The position numbers were made by a program, and so were the translations under genes. From NCBI GenBank assembly GCA_037074765.1, contig JBAMDO010000019.1, positions 124,001 through 188,000 of the forward strand: a stretch of DNA of 64,000 bases, read 5' to 3'. Shown here piece by piece: positions 1 to 12,140 of the stretch (its first letter is position 1; every line of letters begins with the position of its first letter). The notes under the pieces were generated by a model. It saw nothing but the letters and a program-made list of their open reading frames with translations, searched no databases and was not told the DNA's origin. The stretch is from Mansonella perstans. Taxonomy: Eukaryota > Nematoda > Chromadorea > Rhabditida > Onchocercidae.

Positions 1-1
1 C

Positions 2-145
2 ATTGTATATATGTTACTGATTTTTCTGACAGTTCATGGAATATTGCAACTATTTTTCAAAGAAATTTTTGGTGTTAATGAAGAAATAACATTCGTAAAG
101 GAAATGAGATTAATGTTTGATTATCAGAACAATCAAAAGAAATAA
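2..145 (+). CDS. Partial terminal exon of an unidentified protein
   Basis: An open frame enters from the left edge and runs 47 codons to a TAA at 143-145. The segment has a hydrophobic stretch near its start (residues MLLIFLTVHGILQLFF) and a charged tail ending in NQQKK-like residues. An AATAAA-type polyadenylation signal overlaps the stop, and a small GC-rich hairpin (arms 174-182 and 189-197, TCTAAACTTGA loop region) follows. In a nematode this is most simply the last exon of a membrane protein. The hairpin after the stop also resembles a bacterial terminator, so a Wolbachia-derived insert is an alternative. No family is recognised and the reading is short, so confidence is low. Confidence 0.25.
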   Translation: MVYMLLIFLTVHGILQLFFKEIFGVNEEITFVKEMRLMFDYQNNQKK

Positions 146-3100
146 TAAAATAATAGTAAAAAAAGCATATTAAAAAGCCTCTAAACTTGAGGCTTTTAAA
201 AAGAATTTTTGTGATAACGCCGGGAATATGGAAGTTAGAGGTGACCGCTGAAATTCAAATTTTCATCTAATTGTCGTTTATTTAATTTTTCGTTTGTATT
301 ATTTCCTTTTAATGAAAGGAAATAATACAAACGAAAGCAACATTTTGTATATTTTATAGTTCAGAAATTGCTGAATTTGATTCTTCTAGATTGCTGAGTT
401 TTCTCGTGGAGAAAGCTTTTAAACATTTTACTGTTGTTTAAATTGAAAAAAAACCATAGCCTCAGGAATATTTGTTTTTGCTGCGACGGAGATCGAGATA
501 TCAGGGCCATAGTGTTTTATGGTTTATTATCCTTGTGTTGCTGGGTAATTTATAGTTACCGTGCTTTTTTATTAATGTCCAACTTATGGGAAGTTTTCAG
601 GAAAATGACTCGTAATTATTGAAAATAACGATTAACTGATTCACAATTGTTGAATAATTGTCATCCGTGTGTGTGTGTGTGTGTTAATTATTTTCAGTAC
701 TCCTGAACTTTTATTTATACCAAAGGAAATATTTTTAGAAATCAGAAAGCGAAGTATTTTTAATTCACGAAGTGTTAGCTGATAATAATGAACAGATTTT
801 CCTTTATTTTATTCCTTGGCTTGCTTTGTGCAAATTAGAAAACGAGATGGGATCTTATCACATAAAAATTTTTACAATTGAGCTGAAAATATTTCAAGCC
901 AATAACAGTAATATTGAATGCTATGCTATTTTAATATTATTTTTAACTTTTTTCAGCATTATTAAGGATATTTGGCATTCTGTTAATGACTACTAACTTT
1001 TTTTTTACTAGGTTCAATGTTTTTCTTTTTCATTTGAAAGATTATATGTTAAATAATACTATCAATTTTTATATGTTGAACAATACTATCGAACAAGTGA
1101 TTAAAACGTTAAACAACAAAGATTTTTAGTTTATATGAAATGCAATCTGCAGCAATACAAAAATCTTCCAGCTAAAGCTCTTTAATGAAATGGAACAAAG
1201 AATAATTGATGGTAATAATGAGAATCTTAAAGTAATTATTGTCCCACTGAGATCGAAACGTGTTCTGTAATCCAGTTCTGTTGTTAATCCTTCTCCTATA
1301 TGTAATTTAGTTCTATTTCTTAACCTTGATTTTATTTCGAGCTTAGTCATATAAATAATTTTTAAAAAATTAAAAGTTCCCTTTTCTAATAAAAAATCAT
1401 CGTTTGTTAAGCACTTATTATCATGTTAATTTCCAGATCATTTTTTTTATCATTTTCACAAATTGCCATTCTATCAATTCATAATTATATACTTCAGTTT
1501 GGTAAAATTAACCATTGCTAGCTTGATATGATAATCTAGGAGAAGAATTGGCAAGTTTTTAAAGTAAATTATGAAATAAAAGAACTTGAACTTGATATGT
1601 ATTAATTAAGCATATTGATAAGTGAGTGTGATCCATACACCACTTTGCATAGCTTTCGTCTTTATCTTTACAATATTCAAGAGTAAAGTCTTCACTTCAA
1701 ATAGATACTTCCATGTAATTGAATGAAAAAAGATCTGCGAGCGTTTTGCTGGATTTCTTAAATACCATATTTGAAAAAGAGCGAAGGAGAGTGTTGCTAA
1801 TTATGCGAATTCAGTGTCAGTCGACCGCCGACGTTTCTCACAATCACATTGTTGCATAAATTACTACCAAATGCCCCACAAATGAAGCTGCGTTGAATAT
1901 GAAAACTTGTTGTGCAGTTACTTCATTGTTTATCTGTTCATTTCTTTCACTTCTTTTTATTTTTACTTTTCCATCGCATTAGATAGCATGTTTTATTAGT
2001 TATTAATTTTATTATGGTGGAATATCATTGAAAGTTTTGTAATGGCTTATACGCCTTATATATTTATTTACTCACATATCTTTGAGTTATTAGCTAGCTA
2101 CTGTTGAACAGATTTATACTGCTGCGTAAGCAGGTGTAACGTAGGTATGTTCTTCGAAAGTATTTACATTGATAGTTTAAAGCAATATCGTCCTAGCTGG
2201 CAGCAATTGTTTGTGTTAATAGGACACGTCTGTTGCAGTAAATATAGAATTGTCCTATACATTTATACTTTTAGTTGTGTTTATCAACTTCATTAATGAA
2301 TGAAAAAGAGTTCTTTTGATAATATGGATAGCGATTTAAACTTACTACAAACTTTCTTCAACTCAAACATTGGCTAGTTTATTTCAAAAATGAACATTTT
2401 TAAATAATTGAACGTCTACAACTGGATCTGCTGTTCCAAACTCCCATTTCAATAAATCATTAAGCTGTTGTAGAAAATGTTGGGTAGTTCTTCAAGCTAG
2501 CAGAAATTCTACAAGCCACAGCAGTTTATAGAACAATTAATGATGAAAGAGTTAATATTGCAGCATCAAAACTCGGAAAATATGTCCAAATTCATCCAGA
2601 GATTTTGAATATTGATTATTGAGTCATTCATTTCGTCTCCAACAATCTATTTGGAAATCATAAGCTTAGTTCACCATAATATTGATAACACGTTGCTAGA
2701 TGAATGTATATCATTTTAAAATAATTAATTTTCAATCCAAATTTTATCTTTCAAACATATATGAATCCGATAAAAGATTTCAGTCATTGATCGTATCATC
2801 TGCATACAGGATGGTTGAAATAGGAAAATTTTCCTTTACATTACGAATGTAAGTATCAGGAAAGATTTCTTGTTTGAACAAGAAAAGATAATGATCTAAC
2901 TTATCCGGTAGGATTAACTGAGTAAGTATAGCTGCAGTCCTTTCTGCGACAGCAAAACCCATCAGCGCATCTTTTATAGTTTATAAATTGCTGATTGTAC
3001 TTGAAGGATGAGAAAAATATAGCATGAATAAAACGATTGTTGATTATAACTGCCTACTGATGCATATGAGCGATATCAAAGTTTGAACCATAGGAAAATT

Positions 3101-3955
3101 TTCTATTTATCGACACAGATGACATTTAACATGAGGTTAAAGGAAATTCTGGCTGTTTGTCAAAAAAGGAAGGCATCCGAAGTGATAGGAAAATGGCGAA
3201 GACGAAAAGGCAGCCGAGAAAATTAGGGTACCGAAGTGATGGTGCTGTTGTTGTAAATCCGGGACTACTGGAATAATGTGATTTTATAGACAACAAAAGA
3301 CAACAAGGTGATCTACTTACTAGTAATTTCTTTTTGAATTTCAGCAAAAAATAAGATTTCGTAAGGGACCTTTCATTTTTCATATATATTAAAATATATT
3401 TTCTTTTTCTAAATTCAATTTTGTTGTGTTTAGAAAAAATTAGTTGTTTTTATCGCTGTAAATGATCTATTTATGATGCTATGCATTTCACCTTCTCAGA
3501 AAAATTTCAAAAAAAAGTCTAATTCGCGCATTTCACATTGATCTATTCTTCCACCGACCACTATTGTTTAAATGTTTTCTGCTTCACATGCTTTAATTCC
3601 ATGATTCTCCTTGTCTTTTCCCATGTACGACAGCTTTGAAACTTATGCTGCTCTTCTAATGATCCTAAATAAAACATGGTTCATGAGAAAACTAAAAATA
3701 ATTAGTCAATGGCAAATAATTGAATTGTTGTCTTTAGTTTCCGTTTCAAAATCTTTTATTTACCATTATTAATCTTCATCCAATAATTAGCGCTCAACGT
3801 GATGTTTGATGAACATGATTTATTATAGTCTAATTACAAAATAAGCGCTACAACATAATGCTTTTATTGATCTGCTGTTGGTAAAATGCATCCTGTCACA
3901 TTGTAAAAATTTAATTTTCTAAAATTCAGATTAAGAATATAAGTGATATCATCTG
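146..3955. other. Gene-poor AT-rich stretch
   Basis: Apart from the hairpin at 288-336 and a short GT dinucleotide run near 668-685, I see no reading frame with recognisable protein character. The open frames here are short, hydrophobic or low-complexity, and typical of AT-rich nematode intergenic DNA. Confidence 0.5.
288..336. repeat. Perfect 22-bp inverted repeat (hairpin)
   Basis: The bases 288-309 and 315-336 are exact reverse complements over 22 bp, separated by a 5-base loop (TAATG). Transcribed in either direction it would fold into a tight uninterrupted stem. The stem is too short for a standard microRNA precursor. No flanking gene explains it. Confidence 0.9.
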
Positions 3956-5752
3956 ATGATACAAATGAATAACGCGTTCATTTTTTCACAATTATGGCTT
4001 ATTATTGCTACTCAAAACACAAATGAATATGATCAGAAAGGCCTGGCAATAATTCCAGAGATAAATTTTCTCTCAGTGCGTCGAACATCGCCGCCCTCCG
4101 CGCAACATTTACATAAAAAACACAGCGAACGTCGTTTACCAAAGAATCAGAATCATAGATTTGATCATTACCAGCAAGGAAAAGGTTTACTTTACTCTTA
4201 TAATTGTTGCTATGAGAATACAATCTAAAAAAATTGTGATAAATTTTGAGATTTTTATCAATTATAGTTTGCAACTTATTCATTCAGGAATTTTTAGATC
4301 TTTGATCGTAGTAACATTTATTGAAAATAATCATCTCTTTGAAAAAATTATTTTAATCAATCGTCCAATGGAAAACTGAATAAATTTCTGAATCAATGGG
4401 AGAAAAGTGACAAATTCATATTATCGTTAGGATACTGCAAGTAAATAAGCGGGATTTAGAAGAAAATTTACAGATCAAAATCAACCTAAAATTCATAAAA
4501 CGAATTTTAGTTTATTATTGTATTTTTCATCACTTATTCAGTTGTAGAAACATGGTTGGGCAAACAGTCAGGTGTCACTAATGTCACAGATATCAAATTC
4601 CCGATTGTGACATTTGTTCAGATGTATGCTAGCAACGACACGCAGTTGGTTCCACTGATGAATAGTACCACCCTCCAAGGCATCGCATTTTCTGTTTTGC
4701 CGAAGAACGGTACTTTTTATCACTTTATCGCTGCATTACTGCTTTATGACTATTATTCAACTTACACCATCTCATAATCACCATTAAAAATATTTTTATC
4801 TATGCGATTTGATGCATTGAAACATTATTTTAGTTTTTTTCATCATTTCTATTCCTATCACTGAACCAATAATTTGCTTGAGAATACCTAATCAACAAGT
4901 AAATGTAATCTTTTGTGTACAAATTTTAAAGTTTTAAAACTCATTTTCTACCTATTTCCGAGATATTTTCTGAAAGTTATTCTAGAAGAGCAGCGAAATA
5001 GAAAGAGAATATTGCCGAATAATACGGGAATACCTGAAGAAAATAAGGATGGCAATAAGAAAGATGAAGTTGACAATGGGTTGAACGATAATGCAATTGA
5101 TATAGGAGTGGAAATTCGAAGAAAAATGGAGCGTACTACAATAGAAGTTCGCAATTATCCCCCCGTCACAGAAGTTACGCCATCCCCTGTCACTGCAAAT
5201 AGTGTATCAATAGATCCTAAACATGACACAGGTTTAACCATGCCAGCGATCTCTTTACCTTCTACAACTGATTATCCACGTTCGGACAATCATGATTTCA
5301 GAGTTCCTACAACAGTTTCATATACAAACTTTAATTCATCTCTGTCTTCAAATCAACAGCACACTTGGGAAGTGATTCATCAAGTTAACGTGAAAAAATT
5401 GTCTGCAATTCCTTCATTCATAACTGCTTCAGCACCGATTGCATTGCCGTTACCACTAGACAAGGCTGAGATATCACCTAATCTTCCTAACACTCAATTA
5501 CGAAGTTCTGGAACTAGTGCTTCCATTGATGACATTTACTTCCGGAATTCAGGTAGCACAAATGCAAGAAATAAAAATAGTGTATTTGAGCAATATCAAT
5601 TACTAAGAGTGGATGATATATTAGGTTGTACATGGGACATTGTTACTAATAGTTGCAAAGATTTGTTTTTTTTAAAACTCTGTTCACATTGCCATGACTT
5701 CGGGAACATTTTTTTACACAACTGCAAATGCCTTGCGAAGACAACATTTTGA
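3956..5752 (+). CDS. Secreted orphan protein with cysteine-rich C-terminus
   Basis: Three exons join with matching phases: 3956-4184, 4548-4709 and 4986-5752, giving 385 residues. The second exon follows TTGTAG and the third ATTCTAG. The N-terminus (MIQMNNAFIFSQLWLIIA) looks like a signal peptide. The middle contains N-glycosylation sequons (NVT, NDT, NST) and a Ser/Thr/Pro-rich linker, and the last 40 residues hold six cysteines, including a CSHC motif, in a pattern CTWD..SC..LC.HC..C.C. This suggests an extracellular or cell-surface protein with a disulfide-bonded tail. I do not recognise the family. The start could be the second methionine at 3965. The long reading frame of exon 3 and the phase-1 agreement at both junctions argue it is real; the exact C-terminus could change if there is a further intron. 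Confidence 0.6.
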
Positions 5753-8700
5753 GTATGGTACGGTTATAGCTCAGTACCACTTGTCATCCCATAATCAGAA
5801 CCGGAAAATGGTTGATGATTAAAAAAAGCTGATTATCACAAAAGAATGGGATCCAAAAATTTACACATTTTTGCTTTATAAGAAATTTCACTGCAAAAAC
5901 TGATCGATGATTGTTAAAACTCTTTGCTATACATTCTCCAAGCAAATTTCTGGCTTAGATGAGTGAACATAAAGCTTTTATCCAGTATCAACCTGTTTCC
6001 GAGATTTGTTTTTGACCGCAATTTTTCCTTTTTCATTATTTTGTTAATATCTTACTTTATAAAATAATGATTGATATTTAATTGCAAGTTATAAACCAAT
6101 GAATTTGAGATTTAAATATTTCTATGCTTTAGTTATATTTTTCTTTTGTAAAAAACTAATATTGTTCTCTGAATCAGCTCACTTTTTAAATCATTCCTGA
6201 ATAAAATGATAATAAGAAAATTGAAACAGAAAATATTTCAAATATTCTCTCCTTAAGCATTTAGCTCTAAGAGCAAATTGGACTTTTTCAATGACCAACA
6301 ATGATTGATGAGAAAGTTTCAGAGCACTTTAGAGCTTACTTTTCATACTTCCTAACTAATCTCAAAAGTTTCGCGAGAATGCAAAGAAGAGAAGGAATCT
6401 GAAAGATTTTCCGCATCCCTCAAATGTAGTTGTCTAGCAAAAAATGATCGTTGCAGCTCTTTTTTCAATTTTCACCATTTTGATTTTCTCGGCCATAAAT
6501 AAGTTATAATTTTCTTATATTAGAAGATAAACTTCATTTTTACTTTCCGACGACTAGCTTAATTAATTATTGATTTATTAATTCGAAGTGCTTTTATTTT
6601 GTAACAAGTAAGTCATTCTATTTTATAACCTCGGAATGAAAATAAGCATGAAATCATTTTATTCAAAATTATACAGAATGCAGCAGATTGTAACTTCGAC
6701 CAAAGGCTTTAAGATACAGATTTATTAAAATAAATGTTTTACTGGAAAAAATTTATTTGGCTTCTACGATAAAAGCGTATCTGCAGCATTGTAAGGGCAA
6801 CGTTCGTTGAAACTGTAATGCTTTTCGCAGTCCTTTTTTTGTAAACTTTCTTTGTATTCTATTAAGTTCTTCAATTTCATTCTTTTTCTAGGCTTTAAAA
6901 CGTGTGAATATTGCCACTCATAAATATGACATACTTCAAATGTTTCATATGAGCACTGGTCAAGCCACTGATTCAGAATGCAAGGGCTCATCTGCTGTAA
7001 CTTCAAAAATTGAATATTGTAATGTATTTTCCAGAAACAAGAAATAAAACATGATAAGTACTCTTTTTTGCATATTAATCCATTTCACACTGTTCTCTGA
7101 ACTTTTTTTTTTTAAAAAAGAAACATATTTGATCGGATCAATGTGCTTTGCTAAATTTCTGTTCTTGTATCTTGCAGTCCTTTTACTTCATACATTTAAC
7201 TACTAGTTTAATCGATCTAATTGAAAGAGATCATATAAAAAAGTTTATATTTCTGTTTTTTCATCAAATTTTAATCTATTGAGTTTTTGTTTCATTTCAG
7301 TTAGACAAAAGCACTCGGTCTATTCGATTCAGAGATAAAAACACATGAAAGCTGATTGATATTCTGGAAACAAAATTTACCTTGATTCTTTTTATTTCTT
7401 AATGCTACTATTTTTTTTGACATAACAAGGTTCCTTCATGCAGTTCCAGCAAGTGTCAAAAGACAGGTAATCTTTGGGAGATTAATCTCAGCTGATAATC
7501 AAGTGAAATATGCAAAATGGCATAATGAGATAAATATTGGTGAAGGAAAAATTGAAATTATTGAAAATAAAGTGAAATTAATTTTCTAGTGTCGTATTAT
7601 TGAAAACGATCTTTGGTTCTAAAGAATTATCTCTGATCAAAGATGTCACGACTACTGTTTTTCTGAAAATGAATTTATATGAAACACTTTTTATCGAAAA
7701 GTTATCATTTGCTTGAAATCATATCAGTTAAAAATGAAAATGTTATGACATTTGTATGACATATATGAAATGTTCTTTCTTATAAACTTATGCAAAAGAC
7801 TTTTTATTTCGTCGACATTAATATTTTCATTGTATTTGCTATTTTTCAATTTTTTCTAACAGTCTATCTATAATTCAAATTAATAAACCTGTTCGCAGCG
7901 CAAGCAATAGTGAAATATTGGTTCCCAATCAATAGTGAAATATTGGTTCAGTGAATGAATATTAATATTGAAATATTGAAATTCCGATCTCTTGCATAGA
8001 TTTCAATTATTTAATCAAATCTTACTAATTTAAAACTTTTCTCTAATTTTAGCAGAAATTTGATTTCTCACCATTTTAGCGGAGAGTCATTGGATTTAAT
8101 AATTATCGTTCATCAAATTTTTCTTGTCATTTACTGGTAAAAGAAAGTGGAAATAATTTTTTCTGCAAAAGTGACACATATTTAAAATTTTGTAATTCCA
8201 ATTTAAAGAATTCCAAAAATTTTGTAATGCTTCAGAGCAGCGAAGTACCAATGAGAAGTGTGAAAAACAAAGTTAATTTTTGCTGTATATGGTCGATTGA
8301 ATAATGTGAAATATGAGCCGGAGCTATCCATTTTACCTAATGCCTTAAAGTTATTTCGCTAAATATTCTAGGGTTTTTTTTTAGATTTCTTATTCTTATT
8401 ATTGTATTTAGAATGAATTGAAGAAAGGCTGAACGTGTTCAGAACACTTAAGTTATCATGTACGAATCATTTGGTTTTAATTAATTAGTCTCGATACTTC
8501 TTTGTTTTGTTTTTTGAGTATCACAAAAAAAGTAATGTACAAAATTCATTCATTAAGTTGCACGATAAAAAACTCGATGTTTTAAAGATATAAAGGAGAA
8601 TATGTGAATATTCATATATTCTTCGTCAAATTGAAATTCTAAATTTAGTTGCAGGGAAAAATGAAATTCAACGTTTTTAAACATTAATTATATTTTGTAG

Positions 8701-9600
8701 GTGAAGATTATCAGCCATGAATAGTACAATAATAGTTCATGCCTTTCATCTCACTCATTTGAAACTTGAATTTTATTTTTTTTTATCCCATTACTTAGTA
8801 AGCAAATGAAATATAAAGTAATTGATTGAAATCTAACGGTTGTTTTCTGACTGGCAGTAAGGAAATGACCAAGTACCCTTGGACCTCATGAAATTTGCAT
8901 TTGTTTTTTTTCACATAACAGTTTTTCAAAGCACAACTATAGCACAACCACAACTATAGTGCAATACTGAGAAATTCCGGTACAACTGGAAAAGGTTATT
9001 TGAATCTAACAGAACTAAAGTTCAAATTGCATGCAATGTACGGTTATCTTTTCTAAGCCGCAAGAAATATGTAATTCACTCAATTAATTTTGAAATTTGA
9101 ATCATCATCCAGTACTTACACTTAATGTGGATTCATTGTTAAGCATTGCAGCTAGACTTTCTTCCCAAAATTGATTCGACTTCAGTAAGCATGTTTTATT
9201 TACCCTTTTATCTGCATGTTCGGACACTCATAAGCAACTTATCAAACATTTTTCACAAAAGCAATTTTGTATTTAAATAATGGATTAGATGAGCATCAAT
9301 TATCAGAAAGCTAACAGAAGTTACATTTGTATCATGGCAACAAGCAACTTGCAAAGTCATAAATTTATGCGTGCATAAAATGTAATTAATTTTCATTTCT
9401 TTTATTTTTTGTTCCTTTCACTAAAAGATTACTCTTTATGCAATTATCTGTATTACAAAAAGTTTCCTTTTCTATTTCTAACTTAAGCTATAAGTAAATG
9501 TAACTTACTCTTTCTTCTTTCTTTTCTGAAATTCAGCAATGATAGGAATATTAGTAAGAATTGGCAAACTTTTTTACTTATCTATTAGTGCATTAATTTC
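5753..9600. other. Intergenic, one possible minus-strand exon
   Basis: Most of this stretch shows nothing beyond AT-rich sequence. One minus-strand frame (7006 to 6764) is the exception: about 78 residues with five cysteines and a basic middle (KPRKRMKLK), preceded by an acceptor-like TTACAG on the minus strand. It could be the last exon of a secreted protein, but no partner exon was found. Confidence 0.3.
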
Positions 9601-9607
9601 ATCCAAA

Positions 9608-9700
9608 AAGGATTTCAGCGCCTTATCATTTAGCACGGCCTTATCATTTAGCATTAATCGCATTAAATTTCAGCGCCTTATCATTTAGCATTAATCGCAC
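9608..9700. repeat. Short tandem/interspersed repeat
   Basis: The phrase GCCTTATCATTTAGCA recurs three times, twice followed by TTAATCGCA and twice preceded by TTTCAGC. It looks like a partial local duplication. No coding function is seen. Confidence 0.75.
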
Positions 9701-9964
9701 CTGATTTGATTTGTTTTGATTAAATTCCGTTGAATCAACTTTATTGGTCAGCGTTTTTTTGTTACATGCCATTCAACTTCATCTAGACTTATGCTTATTG
9801 AAAATTAAAGCGGCTGAAGTGATCACTTATTCAGAATACATTTTCTAACGATAACTGCAACGGTGTCGCCTCCAGCAATAAATTTCTCAACCGCTTTGAT
9901 GTAAGTATGCGAAGTTCTTTTTTATCAGAGGGAGAACAGAAAGTGTCGAGAAGAGAACAAAAGG

Positions 9965-10152
9965 CTCAGTATAAAAAAATTATAAATTTTTTATGCTTTT
10001 TTATGCTTTTTTTATGTTGTTGTAAACGCTGTTATTTTGATGTTTCGTTTATTTTGAAGGAGACTCAGTATAAAAAAATTATAAATTTTTTATGCTTTTT
10101 TTATGTTGTTGTAAACGTTGTTATTTTGATGTTTCGTTTATTTTGAAGGAGA
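9965..10152. repeat. Two-copy tandem repeat of about 90-99 bp
   Basis: Copy 1 (9965-10063) and copy 2 (10064-10152) both run from CTCAGTATAAAAAAATTATA to GTTTCGTTTATTTTGAAGGAGA. They differ mainly by a short TTTATGC insertion in copy 1 and a C/T change. The open frame crossing it (9907-10146) is a by-product of the duplication and shows the same peptide twice. Confidence 0.9.
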
Positions 10153-11383
10153 AAAAAATATTTTGCTATTAAAGCAATAGGAAGACCGGAATGACTTGCA
10201 GTGGGGAGACCGGAACGAGTTAAGGTTTTAGTGTATAACTGCTTTTATCAATCATTCGAAATGACACGTATTTAAACTTTAAAATGACAGGGAGTGAATA
10301 AATCATATGTGGTCATACGATTTATTGTTTTTATTTTAATCGTTCAAAGTATCGATGCTCAGATATTTAGAATCTACATAAAGATTTCTTGTGATTTCCT
10401 TAAAGGTACAGTTAGAAATGGCTGAAGAAACCAGAAAAATTAAAGCACGATATTTTCAAAAAGGAAAAAATCAGATATCTGGGATTTGTTATTTCTCTTG
10501 ATTATTTTAAAAATCATTAACAAATTCAATTCAACATTAACAATGTGGCGACTCTCTTATTTTGAATAGTAGGAACAAATATTAATACTTCCAGGTTGAA
10601 TTTATATTATAATATCAGTTGAGCATCTGTCATCGTCATTTGATTAGTCGTCCAATGTTTTTTCTTCGAAATAGAGAGATTTTGCCAATAATCCTAATAA
10701 ACATTTCAAGAATTTCTTCAAAATTGCAACAAAAATGAAAGTGAAATGCGCCTCCCACGCTCAGGAATATTCTTTTATTTTTTTCTCAGTTTTTCATTTT
10801 AGATATTTGTTTTGCATAAATAATTTGTCGCTCGTTTGTTATATTATTCCTCAACATTTTTCAGAATGAAGTTTTTTATTCATTCTCAGTTGCTCAATTT
10901 AAGACATAACTTTGAATTCTATTCAAAAAGTCTCCTATAACTCGTTGCATCTTTTTGGCCATTTTCCAAAGATAAATTTAATAGGAATAAAACACTCCCA
11001 TGAAAAAATTTTGAAGTGTTTTAGTCGTCGTTCTATACGATATGAATATTCTTTTTTTCTCAATAATAAAATTATTTATTCAAAAACTTTTTACGAACAT
11101 TTACTTCTGAACACCAGTTTTTATTATGCCAACTTCAAACTTCTTAAACTTGGAAAAAATACTGATCAGTGATCTTCAATTTACGAGCACTGCTGAGAAC
11201 AAAATAAAAGATTCCAGATAATCTCTGTTTAACCTCACCAAAATTTTTGACATTGTGAGCGGAAATGGCTTATAGAACAATTATCATTTTCCTCCCAAAT
11301 TCCTCAAAATGATCATCCTGTTACATGAGAACAGCGCGGTTAAGTCAGACATGTCAATACACTCTCTAAGCCTTTCTCAATAA

Positions 11384-12140
11384 TCAATGATGTGAAACAA
11401 GGTTGTGCTCTCGCATCAACTATTTTATTCAGTCACGACAGGCCTCGATAAAAAAATAGTATCTATATGCGCTACCGTTTCGGCAGCAACTTATTCAATC
11501 TAAAATGACTGAAGGCGCACACTAAGAGCTTAAATCGCCTTGTCCGTGAGTTGCTATTTGCTGACGATGCTGTCCTTGTTGCTTACACCGAAACCATTCT
11601 ACGGAGCTTAAATCCTGCTTTGCGGAAGCCACCGAGCTCTTTGGACTGGAAATTAGCATAAAGAAGACAGAAATTCTCCATTAACTTTCATCACAAGCTG
11701 AATGATGCTCTCCACACATTACTTAGGAAATTCAGAGCTTAAGGCTATCCACCATTCCAATTACCTGAAAGGTATTATTTCCTCAGACGCCACAATCGAC
11801 AAAAAAATAAACAGCAGAATAACGAAGTTACACAGGGCCTTCGGCAAGCTCCTAAAAGAGTCTGGTACAATAAACATCTGAAATGCAGTATCCAAATTGC
11901 TGTTTGTAGAGCAACGGTACTGTCTAACTATTGTATGAATCTGAATCACCATGGGTTCTACCGCCATTACTGCGTCTTCTCGAACGCTTTCGTCAGCGCT
12001 GCCTGCGCTCAATTCTCAACATTCACTGCACTGATCATGTAACATCACTGAAGCAATTCTACTGAGGATGCAGTTGCGCCCGACAGAGCACTTTTCCAGA
12101 AGGATAATGATCGCATCCTTAAGATTTTACTGTACAGTAA
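11384..12140 (+). pseudogene. Decayed non-LTR retrotransposon reverse transcriptase
   Basis: Translated fragments in shifting frames match the conserved order of a LINE-type reverse transcriptase. At 11539-11595 the frame reads LVRELLFADDAVLVAYTE, with the FADD catalytic box (F at 11557-11559). At about 11755-11865 a second fragment reads GIISSDATIDKKINSRI and continues with a basic stretch, matching the YLGS...D..I..RI..A..AFG..L segment downstream of the fingers/palm. A third fragment near 11990-12040 resembles the CLRSILNIH..DHVT segment. Frames shift and stops interrupt it repeatedly, so it is a fossil. No long terminal repeats or endonuclease domain were seen. The family is named from motif memory only. 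Confidence 0.75.

Noticed and set aside
2780..2962. Minus-strand frame ending in ILYADDTIND, similar to the YADD box of reverse transcriptases
   Set aside because: Only the four-residue box matches; no flanking reverse-transcriptase blocks were seen in any frame within 500 bp.
4008..4283. Minus-strand frame of 91 codons
   Set aside because: It overlaps exon 1 of the phase-consistent plus-strand secreted protein and has no splice support; a shadow.
11761..12012. Minus-strand frame of 83 codons
   Set aside because: It is antisense to the decayed reverse transcriptase, whose plus-strand fragments match known motifs.
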